Shown: piece by piece, positions 54,996 through 63,458 of the stretch | Numbering within the stretch: position 1 is the stretch's first letter | Layout of the letters: every line of letters begins with the position of its first letter | NCBI RefSeq assembly: GCF_024970185.1 | Contig: NZ_CP103965.1 | Coordinates: 4,793,001 to 4,857,000, forward strand | DNA from: Pseudomonas sp. N3-W | GTDB lineage: Bacteria; Pseudomonadota; Gammaproteobacteria; Pseudomonadales; Pseudomonadaceae | Length of the DNA stretch: 64,000 bases | Direction of reading: 5' to 3' | Translations under genes and position numbers: made by a program | The notes under the pieces: model-generated | The model's input: only the letters and a program-made list of their open reading frames with translations | What the model was told of the DNA's origin: nothing | Databases searched by the model: none

Positions 54996-55044
54996 CGCAG
55001 GCTGCGATCTTTTGATCTTGAAAATCAACAGATCGCAGCCTGCG
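54996..55044. repeat. Inverted repeat of the AGATCGCAGCC family
   Basis: Perfect 15-bp arms (54996-55010 and 55030-55044) around a 19-nt loop. It lies between the convergent EF-hand and AI-2E-family genes, 7 bp from the latter's stop. Confidence 0.88.
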
Positions 55045-55050
55045 GGAGGC

Positions 55051-56103
55051 TCAGCGTCGCTCGTCCAGGCGTGCCTGACTCTTGCTCCAGTCCGTCAGCA
55101 GGCTGTAAGCCACCGCCAACAGCGTCGGGCCAATGAACAGGCCGATAAACCCGAACGCAATCAATCCGCCAAACACCCCCAGCAACACAATCACCAACGG
55201 CAGGTTGCCGCCGCGACTGATCAGGTACGGCTTGAGCACGTTGTCCACGCCACTGATGATGAACGTCCCCCAGATCCCGAGAAACACGGCCATGCCGTAC
55301 TCGCCCTTCCAGGCCAGCCACGCCGTGGCCGGAATCCAGATCAGCGGCGGTCCCATCGGGATCAGGCTCAGCAGGAACGTCACGATACCCAGCACCAACG
55401 CACCCGGCACACCGGCAATCAGGAAGCCGATCAGCGCCAGAATCGCCTGGGCCGCCGCCGTACCGATAACGCCGTTGACCACCCGCTGCACTGTACCGGC
55501 CACCAGTTCGATGTAATACCCGGCGCGCTCGCCGATCAGCCGTTGTAGCAGGCCGTGAACAAAGGCCGCCAGCCTTGGCCCGTCGCGGTAGAAAAAGAAC
55601 ACGAAGACAATGCTCAGCGTCAGCTCGAGGATGCCGCCGCCGATCTGCGCACTGCGCGCCAGTAACCAGTTGCCGACCTGCCCCAGATACGGCTTGATCG
55701 CCAACATCATCGCCGCGCCCTGCTCGTCGATGCTGTTCCAGAGGCCAACCAGCCGCTCACCCACCAGAGGAATGCTTGCCAGCCAGGTCGGCGCCTCGGG
55801 CAGGCCATCGACTTGCACATCCTTGATAAACACCACGGCATCGCGCACGTGGTCGGCCAGGTTCAGCCCCAGCCATACCAGCGGCACCGCCACCAGCAAC
55901 ATCCAGCCCAACGTCAGCAGCGCCGCAGCCAGGGATTCTCGGCCATTGAGCCAGCGGGTCAGCAGACGCATCAGCGGCCAACTGGCAAACGCCAGCACCG
56001 CGCCCCAGAACAGCGCCGACCAGAACGGCGCCATCACCCAGAAGCTCGCGCCAAACAGCACCAGGAGCAGGATCTGCACCAACAGCCGATCGTTATTGAG
56101 CAT
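55051..56103 (-). CDS. AI-2E family (YdiK/PerM-like) membrane transporter
   Basis: A 350-residue inner-membrane protein with about seven helices (first at 8-28, MAPFWSALFWGAVLAF region) and the conserved region near LFIGPTLLAVAYSLL. The family includes TqsA but most members have unknown substrates, so the autoinducer label should not be read literally. 70 bp from the DUF4892 gene on the same strand. Confidence 0.88.
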   Translation of the reverse strand: MLNNDRLLVQILLLVLFGASFWVMAPFWSALFWGAVLAFASWPLMRLLTRWLNGRESLAAALLTLGWMLLVAVPLVWLGLNLADHVRDAVVFIKDVQVDGLPEAPTWLASIPLVGERLVGLWNSIDEQGAAMMLAIKPYLGQVGNWLLARSAQIGGGILELTLSIVFVFFFYRDGPRLAAFVHGLLQRLIGERAGYYIELVAGTVQRVVNGVIGTAAAQAILALIGFLIAGVPGALVLGIVTFLLSLIPMGPPLIWIPATAWLAWKGEYGMAVFLGIWGTFIISGVDNVLKPYLISRGGNLPLVIVLLGVFGGLIAFGFIGLFIGPTLLAVAYSLLTDWSKSQARLDERR

Positions 56104-56172
56104 GTAGGGTCTCGAAAAAGTCAGTCAACAGAAGAGTAGGCGAACGCGCGGAACGCGCTCGCCGGATGCAGC

Positions 56173-56991
56173 TTATCGCAACAGCTCGATGTGCAGGCCA
56201 GTGCCTTCGAGGCTGCCGGTTTCCATGCGCGCCGCTCGCACGCCTTGAGATATCAGCGCCTGTCGCCAGGCTTCGGCGCTGGGCCCGGAAATACTGATAC
56301 GCAAGGTGGTGTCCAGGTTCAGGCCACGGGACAGCAAGCGCAGCCAGTTGTCATCCGGGGCGCCCTTGAGCCTGAGCAATTGCAGGTCGCCGGTATCTTT
56401 GAGCTGGCGCAGCAGTGTCGCGGAGGTTGGCAGCAACTCGCCCAAGGGCGTAGCCGCTTCAAACTGCTCGACATGCAGGTACGCTTTGCGATTGCCACGA
56501 GTAATGCTGTACAGCGCCACCAACGTATCGTCCTTTGGCGCCGCCAGTCGGAGCAGCAAATACGCCTGTTGTTCATCGGCACCGAACAGCTTGGAATTGC
56601 CGAAGACCTCATTGGCCCACAGGCTGCTTTCGCCGCAGTCCCGGGCCTGGCACCAGAACAGCAGTTCGGCGCCCTGCTTCTGCAAGGCCTCGCGGGCCAC
56701 CGTAAAGGCTTCGGTGGCCGAGTGTTCGGGTGGCAATTCGTAGGTCACCGACGTGGTTTGGCCGCGGGCGCTGACCTGACCGTCGAAACGCAGCTGCCCG
56801 CTGATCTTGCGGATGGAGCCCAGCGGATAGACCCGCTCAAGCTCCACTGGCGGGCGATAGTCGACGATCTGCGCATCGGCCAGGCGCGGCACGATCGGCA
56901 GGTCCTGGCTACCGGGTACGTCGGCGGCAAATAGCAAAGGACTGAAACAACACAATGTCAGCAGGCTGAGTGAACGCATCGGCCGGGTCAT
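56173..56991 (-). CDS. DUF4892 family exported protein
   Basis: A 272-residue protein with a Sec signal peptide (MTRPMRSLSLLTLCCFSPLLFA, likely cleaved after Ala-Phe/Leu-Phe-Ala). The mature part matches DUF4892, a periplasmic family of unknown function. The ATG at 56991 overlaps the stop of a 27-codon remnant (ATGA), so it may be translated by coupling; an alternative start is 56979. Confidence 0.82.
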   Translation of the reverse strand: MTRPMRSLSLLTLCCFSPLLFAADVPGSQDLPIVPRLADAQIVDYRPPVELERVYPLGSIRKISGQLRFDGQVSARGQTTSVTYELPPEHSATEAFTVAREALQKQGAELLFWCQARDCGESSLWANEVFGNSKLFGADEQQAYLLLRLAAPKDDTLVALYSITRGNRKAYLHVEQFEAATPLGELLPTSATLLRQLKDTGDLQLLRLKGAPDDNWLRLLSRGLNLDTTLRISISGPSAEAWRQALISQGVRAARMETGSLEGTGLHIELLR

Positions 56992-57071
56992 CGGATCAGC
57001 ATGCCCTGGGCACCCTTGGAGTCACTGGTGTTGTGGCCATTCGGGGTCGCAGCAGTGTAAAGCTCTATCAT
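56988..57071 (-). pseudogene. Remnant of a YfcG-type glutathione S-transferase gene
   Basis: With a good ribosome site (GGGAG), a 27-codon ORF begins MIELYTAATPNGH, which is the N-terminus of YfcG/YghU-type glutathione S-transferases as I remember them. It then changes to NTSDSKGAQGMLIR and stops, overlapping the DUF4892 start. The rest of a GST (about 190 residues) is absent. A deletion joined its first 13 codons to this position. It may now serve as a short upstream ORF. Confidence 0.65.
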
Positions 57072-57121
57072 GGTTGTCTCCCATTTCAACCCGCCCAGCC
57101 TCGACAGTTGCCCGGCGCAAG

Positions 57122-57976
57122 TCAAGGAACGGCGAAGAACCGATTGAAACAGTCTGCGACAAGAGCGGCGCCGGATTCATCATTCAGGTGCAAATGGTGG
57201 CCGCCTGGCAGCTGTTCACGGCTAAAGGGTAGACGCTCCAGCAATTCGGAGTGCTTGGCGAGCATGCCGTCAGCTGCAAACACCAATTGCGCAGGACAAC
57301 TGACCCGCTGGACGAAGGCCATGGCCTGCTCCTGGGTCAGACGCAGCGGCGAGGCCAGGGTCAGTCGGTTGTCAGTGCGCCAGGTGTAGCCGCCCGGCAC
57401 CGGCATCAAGCCGCGCTGGGCCAGCAGTTCGGCGGCTTCTCGACTGACCGCCACCAAGCCTTTCATCCGCGCTTCAACCGCCCGCTCCAGGGTGCTGTAG
57501 ACCGGTTTGCGTTTCTCTCGTAGGTCCAGCTGAGCCTGTAGGGCCATGCCCATCCGTTTGGCGGCGTTTTCGCCGCTGTCCGTAGGAGGAATTACACCGT
57601 CGATCAAGGCCAGATGGCTCACCCGTTCCGGTAACGAACCGGCCAGCACCAGAGAAACGATGGCCCCCATGGAATGCCCCAGCAGTCCGAAACGCGTCCA
57701 GCCGAACTGCTCGGCGACTTGCAACACATCATGGGCGTAGTCCCACAGGGCATAACCGGCGCCAGGCGGGCGATGTCCGGAATGACCGTGTCCTGCCATG
57801 TCCAGGGCAATGATGCGCAAGCCGTGAAGCTTGGGCGCCAACCGGGCGAAGCTGTTGGCGTTGTCCAGCCAGCCATGCAGGGCAATCACCGGCAAGCCGT
57901 CTTCAGGGCCGAACAAGTGCGCGGCCAGTTCAATGTGCGGCAAGCTCAGGCGGACTTCTTCGACGACGTGGCTCAT
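57122..57976 (-). CDS. Alpha/beta hydrolase (second of a pair)
   Basis: A 284-residue alpha/beta-hydrolase with the oxyanion-hole motif LHGWLDNANS, nucleophile Ser in GLLGHSMGAIVS and the C-terminal His in PGGHHLHLND. No specific substrate. Its ATG overlaps the upstream hydrolase gene's stop (ATGA), and the proteins are related in fold but not near-duplicates. Confidence 0.9.
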   Translation of the reverse strand: MSHVVEEVRLSLPHIELAAHLFGPEDGLPVIALHGWLDNANSFARLAPKLHGLRIIALDMAGHGHSGHRPPGAGYALWDYAHDVLQVAEQFGWTRFGLLGHSMGAIVSLVLAGSLPERVSHLALIDGVIPPTDSGENAAKRMGMALQAQLDLREKRKPVYSTLERAVEARMKGLVAVSREAAELLAQRGLMPVPGGYTWRTDNRLTLASPLRLTQEQAMAFVQRVSCPAQLVFAADGMLAKHSELLERLPFSREQLPGGHHLHLNDESGAALVADCFNRFFAVP

Positions 57977-58779
57977 GCGCAATCCTGTTGACGGCGACCT
58001 TCCCAGCGGCTAAACAGGTTTTTCAGCAGCGTGGCGGTGTCCTGTGGGCGTTCAAGGGGAAACATGTGGCCGCCGGGCATGCTCAGGGATTCGCCCAGGG
58101 GCATGCGCCCGACGGAGCTGGCGTGGTGGCGCATGACCACACGGCTTTTATGCCCGCGCACCACCGCCAGCGGCACTTTCAGCTGGCGGGCCCGGCCTGG
58201 GCTGGTGTGAGGCACACCACGATAGATGCTGATTTCCGTGGCCGGGTCGAAGCGCAGCCGCAGTTTGTCGCCGACCTTGTGCAAACCGTGTTGCAGGTAA
58301 GCGTCAAAACACTCTGGATCGAAACCGCGGAACAGGGTCTTACCGGCGAAATAGCGGCGAGCGCTTTCAAGATCGGCAAACTCTTCCCGACGCCCCAGCG
58401 TACGACCGGCCGGCGTCAGGCGATCGATGAAACCAAAGCGCTTGGCGGCAAGAATCACCCATTGATCGGCGCGGGTAAGTACCGGTGAATCCAGCATCAC
58501 CACCCCGCGATACAGCTCGGGGCAACGCAGGGCGGCGTGCAGGTGCAGTACGCCGCCGAAGGAATGGCCAACGCCCCAGACCGGCTCCGGCTGCTGTTTC
58601 AAATGATGAATCAGCTCGTCCACCAGGTTGTACCAGTTGTCATCCGCCGGGAAACGCGGGTCGTGGGCATGCTGCTCCAGATGCGTCACCTGATACTCAG
58701 GTGCCAACGCCGCGAACAACTTGCCGTAGGTGCCCGAAGGAAACCCGTTGGCGTGGGCGAAAAAGATCTGCTGCGACAT
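57973..58779 (-). CDS. Alpha/beta hydrolase (first of a pair)
   Basis: A 268-residue alpha/beta-hydrolase starting MSQQIFFAHANGFPSGTYGK, with the nucleophile Ser in GVGHSFGGVLHLHAA and the C-terminal His in PGGHMFPLERP. It probably acts on an ester or thioester; not identifiable. I chose ATG 58779 over TTG 58788. Translationally coupled to the following hydrolase. Confidence 0.9.
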   Translation of the reverse strand: MSQQIFFAHANGFPSGTYGKLFAALAPEYQVTHLEQHAHDPRFPADDNWYNLVDELIHHLKQQPEPVWGVGHSFGGVLHLHAALRCPELYRGVVMLDSPVLTRADQWVILAAKRFGFIDRLTPAGRTLGRREEFADLESARRYFAGKTLFRGFDPECFDAYLQHGLHKVGDKLRLRFDPATEISIYRGVPHTSPGRARQLKVPLAVVRGHKSRVVMRHHASSVGRMPLGESLSMPGGHMFPLERPQDTATLLKNLFSRWEGRRQQDCA

Positions 58780-58910
58780 ACCGGTCAATCCATCAACGAG
58801 AGCAAGCGTTGATTGTCCGCAAGACGACGCCCTACAGCAATGACCGTAACTGCCAGGAATGATGACAGTCAGGCCAGGGTTATGAGCAACGCTGGATCAC
58901 CCGGGAAAAT

Positions 58911-59042
58911 TGTGGCGAGCGAGCTTGCTCGCGCTCGGGGACCTGGTAGCCGCAAATCCGGCGCATGCGCTACCACCGGGATACCGTGGTGGCAAGGCTG
59001 GAGCCGCTGCGCGACCCAGCGGGAGCAAGCTCCCTCGCCACA
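58911..59042. repeat. REPIN: inverted REP pair with long spacer
   Basis: TGTGGCGAGCGAGCTTGCTC begins the left half (58911) and the right half ends CTCGCCACA (59042). Left and right are inverted with a spacer of about 80 bp that itself contains a GCGCATGCGC-like and TACCGTGGT palindromic stretch. The 58780-59077 gap shows no gene. Confidence 0.75.
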
Positions 59043-59077
59043 GAGTTTCATCCCTGCCATAGGTCTTTGTGCAGTGA

Positions 59078-59521
59078 TCAACGCGCAGGCGGATTCTCGC
59101 CCAATGGCACCACAGCCATGGTCAACCGCGACACACAACTGGCCTTGCCTTCATCACTGCTCAAACGGATATCCCACACATGCGTGGTGCGGCCAATGTG
59201 AATCGCCCTGGCCACTGCCGTCACCCGCCCGGTGCGCAGGCCACGCAAGTGGTTGGCGTTGATTTCCAGGCCCACGCAATAAAACTTGCTGGCATCGATG
59301 CACAGGTAGCTGGCCATGGAACCGACTGTTTCGGCCAGCACCACCGAGGCACCGCCGTGCAGCAAACCGTATGGCTGGTGAGTGCGATGGTCGACGACCA
59401 TGCTCGCGGTCAGGGACTCGTCATCAAACGCTTCGAAGCGAATATCCAGCACTTCGCCGATGGTGTTTTTCTGGATCGCATTCAGCTGTTCAATGTTGGG
59501 AGCGGTACGCCACAGACTCAT
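59078..59521 (-). CDS. Hotdog-fold thioesterase (PaaI/EntH/MenI type)
   Basis: A 147-residue hotdog thioesterase with the HGG motif and catalytic Glu (YGLLHGGASVVLAETVGSMA). The YbdB/YdiI/EntH branch hydrolyses acyl- or aryl-CoA. It lies 32 bp downstream of the acyl-CoA ligase gene on the same strand, so a fitted role is recycling CoA from that ligase's products (inference). Confidence 0.9.
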   Translation of the reverse strand: MSLWRTAPNIEQLNAIQKNTIGEVLDIRFEAFDDESLTASMVVDHRTHQPYGLLHGGASVVLAETVGSMASYLCIDASKFYCVGLEINANHLRGLRTGRVTAVARAIHIGRTTHVWDIRLSSDEGKASCVSRLTMAVVPLGENPPAR

Positions 59522-59553
59522 CGCAGACTTCCTTTATGGATGTTGTTCGTGCC

Positions 59554-61221
59554 TCAATCCTGCCACAGCACCGCCTCGCTACGCTCACTCCATTCTTCAA
59601 AACGGGCGCCGTAGGCGGCTTCGATCACGTTGCGTTTGATCTTCAGGGTCGGCGTCAGAAAGCCGTTTTCCACCGCCCAGCTGTCCTTGACCACCACCAG
59701 ACGGCGCAAGCGTTCGTGCTTGTCGAGAACACCGTTGACCTCTTCCAGGAGTTTTTCCAGGCTCAAATGCAGGCCCGCCCGCGCCGTGCCGCCCGCATCC
59801 TGCTGCCCCGCCGCCGACAGCACGCACAAACCCAGCGGCGCGCTCAGGCCATCGCCCACCACGCACACCTGTTCGATGCGCGAATGCACCGCCAGACGGT
59901 TTTCAATGGGGGCCGGGGCGACGTATTTGCCTTTGCTGGTCTTGAAGATTTCCTTCAGCCGCCCGGTGAGTCGCAGGTTGCCGTCGGCATCTTGTTCGCC
60001 CTTGTCGCCGGTGCGCAGGAAGCCGTCATCGGTGATGGTCTCGGCGGTTTTCTGCGGTTCCTTGAAATAGCCGAGCATGGTCGCGCCGCTGCGCACCATG
60101 ACCTCGCCCGTGTCGTCAATCCGCACCTCGACTTCGGGACAAGGCTTGCCGATCCAGCCGGGCTTGTTATCACCCGATCGGCCAATGTGCGAGTAACCGC
60201 AGCTTTCGGTCATGCCATACACCTCCAGCACGTCCAGCCCCAGCTTGCGATACCACATCAACAAGGTCTGCGGCACCGGCGCGGCGCCGGACAGTGCAAC
60301 GCGCAAGGCGTCCAGGCCCAGACCGGCGAGCACCTTGTTCCCTACTCGCTTGCCGATGATTGGCAGACCCAGCAGAAAATCCAGACGCTTGGCCGGGATC
60401 TTGCCGTACACGCCCATCTGGAATTTGGTCCAGATACGCGGCACGCCGAACAGCGCGGTGGGCCGCGCACGCTGCAGATCAATCAGGAAGGTGTCGAGGC
60501 TCTCGGCAAAGAACACGGTTTGCCCGGTGTAGATCGACGCCAGCTCGACGAACATCCGCTCCGCGACATGGCACAGCGGCAGATACGACAGCAGGCGATC
60601 CGACTCGTTGAGGCCGAACAATTGAGTGCCGTGAGTGGTGGCGAAACCCAGGTTGCCGAAACTGTGCATCACGCCTTTGGGCATGCCGGTGGTGCCGGAG
60701 GTATAGATGATGGTTGCCAGTTGCCCGGCTGCGGGTCTGGGGTCGTCACGGATCGGCGAACTGGCTTGCAGGTCGGCCCAACTGAAATCAAACGTGCCGG
60801 GCGCATGCAGCGGCAGGCTGACCGTCGGCAGATCGGCGCTGACACCACGGGACATGCCGGGCCAGTCATCGAGTTTGCCGATGAAGGCCAGCATCGCTTG
60901 CGAGTGGTCCAGCACCTGAGCCACGGTTTCGGCGGTGAGATTGGGATAGAGCGGCACCGACACATGCCCGGCCATCCAGATGGCGAGGTCGGCGATGATC
61001 CAGTGGGCACAGTTTTTCGAGATCAGGGCGATGTGGCTGCCTTGCGGCAATTCCCGCGCGCGCAACCAGTGGGCGGCGCAGCGCGCCTGATGGCCGACGT
61101 CGGCCCAGGTCAGCGTTTCAACCTGACCGCCGCCGACGGGCTGGACCAGAAAGCGCTGGCGAGGGTGACGGGCTTCGCGCTCGTAGAAGACGTCCAGCGG
61201 CAAACGAAAATCGGCAGACAT
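59554..61221 (-). CDS. AMP-dependent acyl-CoA synthetase (long-chain FAA1-like)
   Basis: A 555-residue ANL-superfamily enzyme that activates a carboxylic acid as acyl-AMP and then acyl-CoA. Motifs: ATP-binding TSGTTGMPKG, YGMTES and RTGDKGEQDADG with the conserved Asp. The class resembles long-chain acyl-CoA synthetases (FAA1/FadD15). I chose ATG 61221, with AGGAG 7 nt upstream. A 28-bp palindrome lies 39-66 bp upstream of the ATG. It is co-directional with the thioesterase. Confidence 0.9.
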   Translation of the reverse strand: MSADFRLPLDVFYEREARHPRQRFLVQPVGGGQVETLTWADVGHQARCAAHWLRARELPQGSHIALISKNCAHWIIADLAIWMAGHVSVPLYPNLTAETVAQVLDHSQAMLAFIGKLDDWPGMSRGVSADLPTVSLPLHAPGTFDFSWADLQASSPIRDDPRPAAGQLATIIYTSGTTGMPKGVMHSFGNLGFATTHGTQLFGLNESDRLLSYLPLCHVAERMFVELASIYTGQTVFFAESLDTFLIDLQRARPTALFGVPRIWTKFQMGVYGKIPAKRLDFLLGLPIIGKRVGNKVLAGLGLDALRVALSGAAPVPQTLLMWYRKLGLDVLEVYGMTESCGYSHIGRSGDNKPGWIGKPCPEVEVRIDDTGEVMVRSGATMLGYFKEPQKTAETITDDGFLRTGDKGEQDADGNLRLTGRLKEIFKTSKGKYVAPAPIENRLAVHSRIEQVCVVGDGLSAPLGLCVLSAAGQQDAGGTARAGLHLSLEKLLEEVNGVLDKHERLRRLVVVKDSWAVENGFLTPTLKIKRNVIEAAYGARFEEWSERSEAVLWQD

Positions 61222-61259
61222 GCGACTCGCTCCTGTGATTTTTGGTCTGGAGCAAGCGT

Positions 61260-61287
61260 AGTCAACCAAGCAAGTGCTTGGTTGACT
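61260..61287. promoter_or_regulatory. 28-bp palindromic operator upstream of acyl-CoA synthetase
   Basis: AGTCAACCAAGCA and its exact complement TGCTTGGTTGACT with a 2-bp centre. It lies 39-66 bp upstream of the synthetase ATG on the minus strand. Its size, perfect symmetry and position fit a TetR-family operator; many regulators of fatty-acid or aromatic acid activation belong to that family. No regulator gene is next to it. Confidence 0.65.
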
Positions 61288-61321
61288 ATTTCACATAAAA
61301 AATCAGCAGCAACGCTGGACC

Positions 61322-61410
61322 TGTGGGAGCGTGGCTTGCCCGCGAAAGCATCGACCCGCTCTGTCTGATACACCCCAGCGCCTGCATCGCGGGCAAGCCA
61401 CGCTCCGACA
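61322..61410. repeat. REPIN: paired inverted REP sequences
   Basis: Arms TGTGGGAGCGTGGCTTGCCC (starting 61322) and its inverted copy ending at 61410 have one mismatch over 24 bp, with a 41-bp spacer. It lies between the synthetase promoter region and sixA. Confidence 0.9.
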
Positions 61411-61419
61411 AAAAACGGT

Positions 61420-61872
61420 TCAGGGGTGTTTGATGCCGTTGAGTTTCATGGCGCCCGCCAGCGGCATATCCCCTTCCAGCTCGGCCAGGCCGGCTGTCTT
61501 TACCGCTTCCGGCTCTTGCACATGGCCGTGCTGCAAATAACCCAGCAGGTTGCCCACCAGCGGGTTGTGACTGACCAGCAGGGCATAATCCACCGACACC
61601 AATTGCTCGGCCACCGCTTGCGGGCGGTTGTCCGGGGTCAGCCATTCGACCGTGCGAATTTCCGGCTCGAAACCCAGCGCCTCACGCACCAATTGCGCCG
61701 TTTGTTGCGCTCGCAGATACGGGCTGGCGTAGATGGCGCTGATCGGCTGGCCGATCAGTTCGGCGGCGCTGCGCAGCGCTTCCTCGCGGCCATGGGCGGT
61801 CAGTGCCCGTTCGGAGTCCGGGCGCGAGCCGTAGGGCTCGGCCTCACCGTGACGCAATACCCAGAGTTTCAT
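61420..61872 (-). CDS. sixA: Phosphohistidine phosphatase SixA
   Basis: A 150-residue histidine phosphatase superfamily protein with the RHG motif (LWVLRHGEAEP) and the second His in LLVSHNPLVG. E. coli SixA removes phosphate from histidine of NPr in the nitrogen phosphotransferase system. It overlaps the DUF4389 gene by 4 bp. Confidence 0.92.
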   Translation of the reverse strand: MKLWVLRHGEAEPYGSRPDSERALTAHGREEALRSAAELIGQPISAIYASPYLRAQQTAQLVREALGFEPEIRTVEWLTPDNRPQAVAEQLVSVDYALLVSHNPLVGNLLGYLQHGHVQEPEAVKTAGLAELEGDMPLAGAMKLNGIKHP

Positions 61873-62216
61873 AGTTTGGGTTCCTCATCTCGGACCGGAT
61901 GCGGCGCCGCTGCCACCACATGTGGCGCTTCGCCTTCCGGTGTGCGCGGCGCTGGCCAGTCGGCGAACGGCCAGGGTTTCTGGTCGCTGTGGAAACTGCC
62001 GAAACGGCCGATCTGCGCCAGGAACTGGCTCAGGCTGTCGCCGAAATTCATCAGGCTGGCGCTCGGCGCGCCGTAGATCAAACGGTAGATCAGCTGCACC
62101 AGCACCACCGCGCCGAGGATGAACTGCGCCACCTGCCAGACCAGTATGTAGACGATCATCCACAGCACTCGCAGCAGGATGGATTCATATTTGGCTTCTG
62201 CTTTCGGATCGTTCAT
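61869..62216 (-). CDS. DUF4389 family membrane protein
   Basis: A 115-residue protein with two adjoining hydrophobic stretches (about residues 14-48, LRVLWMIVYILVWQVAQFIL) and a hydrophilic Pro/Ala/Glu-rich C-terminus; it matches DUF4389. ATG 62216 has a GGAG upstream. Function unknown. It lies between gpsA and sixA, an order conserved in Pseudomonas. Confidence 0.85.
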   Translation of the reverse strand: MNDPKAEAKYESILLRVLWMIVYILVWQVAQFILGAVVLVQLIYRLIYGAPSASLMNFGDSLSQFLAQIGRFGSFHSDQKPWPFADWPAPRTPEGEAPHVVAAAPHPVRDEEPKL

Positions 62217-62237
62217 GTCTCGCTCCTGCTCCGGCAC

Positions 62238-63263
62238 TCAGTTGAAACCGCTGGTGGAAATGAAATCGACATCGGTTTTCGGTTCGCCACGCATCAACAG
62301 ACCAATCACCTGCTCAAGCGTGCGCCCTTCAAACAGGATCGCGTGCAACCCGGCGACCAGCGGCATGTACACCCCGACCTCCTGAGCCTTGGTCTTGAGC
62401 ACCTTGAGCGTATTGACGCCCTCGGCAACTTCTCCCAGGCGCGTGACGGCGTCTTCCAGGCTCAAACCCTGACCGAGGGCAAAGCCGACCTGATAGTTGC
62501 GGCTTTTAGGCGATGAGCAGGTAACGATCAAATCGCCAACGCCGGCCAGGCCGAGGAATGTCATCGGGTTGGCGCCCTGATTCACTGCAAAGCGGGTCAT
62601 CTCCGCCAGCGCCCGGGTGATCAGCATGCTCTTGGTGTTTTCTCCCATGCCCAGCGCCACCGCCATGCCGGCAATGATCGCGTAGACGTTTTTCAGCGCC
62701 CCGCCCAGTTCCACGCCGAAACGGTCGGCGCTGGCATAGACGCGAAAAGTGCGACCGTGCAGGGCTTCCTGAACCCGCTGGCACAGTTCTTCGTCTTCGC
62801 TGGCGACCACCGTGGCGGTCAGTGCGTGTTCGGCGATTTCACGGGCCAGGTTCGGCCCGGACAGCACGCCGATGCGCGCCTGCGGAGCGATCTCTTCGAG
62901 GATCTCGCTCATCAGTTTGAAGGTGTGGGCCTCGATGCCTTTGGTCAGACTCACCAGCAACTTGCCGCTCAACTGTTCGGCATGGGGCATCAACACCGAA
63001 CGTAGCGCGCTGGATGGCAGTGCGACAAAGCACAGGTCGCAGTCTTGCAGGGTTGCTTGCAGGTCAGTGACGGCGGTCACACCCGGCAGAATCTTGATGC
63101 CCTTGAGGTAACGCGGGTTCTCGCGATTGACCCGAATGGCCTCGGCTTGCTCGGGGTCACGCATCCACTGCCGGACCTGATGCCCGTTCTCGGCCAGAAG
63201 ATTTGCCACGGCGGTCCCAAAACTTCCGCCTCCCAGGACCGCAATTGGGCGCTGTTCAGTCAT
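62238..63263 (-). CDS. gpsA: Glycerol-3-phosphate dehydrogenase [NAD(P)+]
   Basis: Makes sn-glycerol 3-phosphate for phospholipids. The 341-residue protein has the Rossmann motif [15 protein letters not shown], the conserved KGIE ([11 protein letters not shown]) and the catalytic Lys in [14 protein letters not shown] chose ATG 63263 ([11 protein letters not shown]); the ORF to 63341 adds unrelated residues. First gene of gpsA-DUF4389-sixA; a TATAAT lies 38 bp upstream. Confidence 0.95.
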   Translation of the reverse strand: MTEQRPIAVLGGGSFGTAVANLLAENGHQVRQWMRDPEQAEAIRVNRENPRYLKGIKILPGVTAVTDLQATLQDCDLCFVALPSSALRSVLMPHAEQLSGKLLVSLTKGIEAHTFKLMSEILEEIAPQARIGVLSGPNLAREIAEHALTATVVASEDEELCQRVQEALHGRTFRVYASADRFGVELGGALKNVYAIIAGMAVALGMGENTKSMLITRALAEMTRFAVNQGANPMTFLGLAGVGDLIVTCSSPKSRNYQVGFALGQGLSLEDAVTRLGEVAEGVNTLKVLKTKAQEVGVYMPLVAGLHAILFEGRTLEQVIGLLMRGEPKTDVDFISTSGFN

Positions 63264-63300
63264 ATGCAATCCGTTTATCCATACCAGTGGCGATGTCGGC

Positions 63301-63329
63301 ATTATACGGGGCGGTCCAGTGGCGGACAG
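63301..63329 (-). promoter_or_regulatory. Putative gpsA promoter
   Basis: Minus-strand TATAAT (63301-63306) with a weak -35 CTGTCC at 17 bp (63324-63329). Start near 63294, leader about 30 nt. Confidence 0.5.
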
Positions 63330-63458
63330 CCCCCGCGTCAATTACCGACACTTGTAGGAAGAAGACCAACAAAGCCGAGGAAAATGCCAGCAACGTGAAT
63401 GAAAAGTCGTGTCGCTCGGTTAACATGCGCGCCACTTTATCGCTATCAAGGCCGTGTC

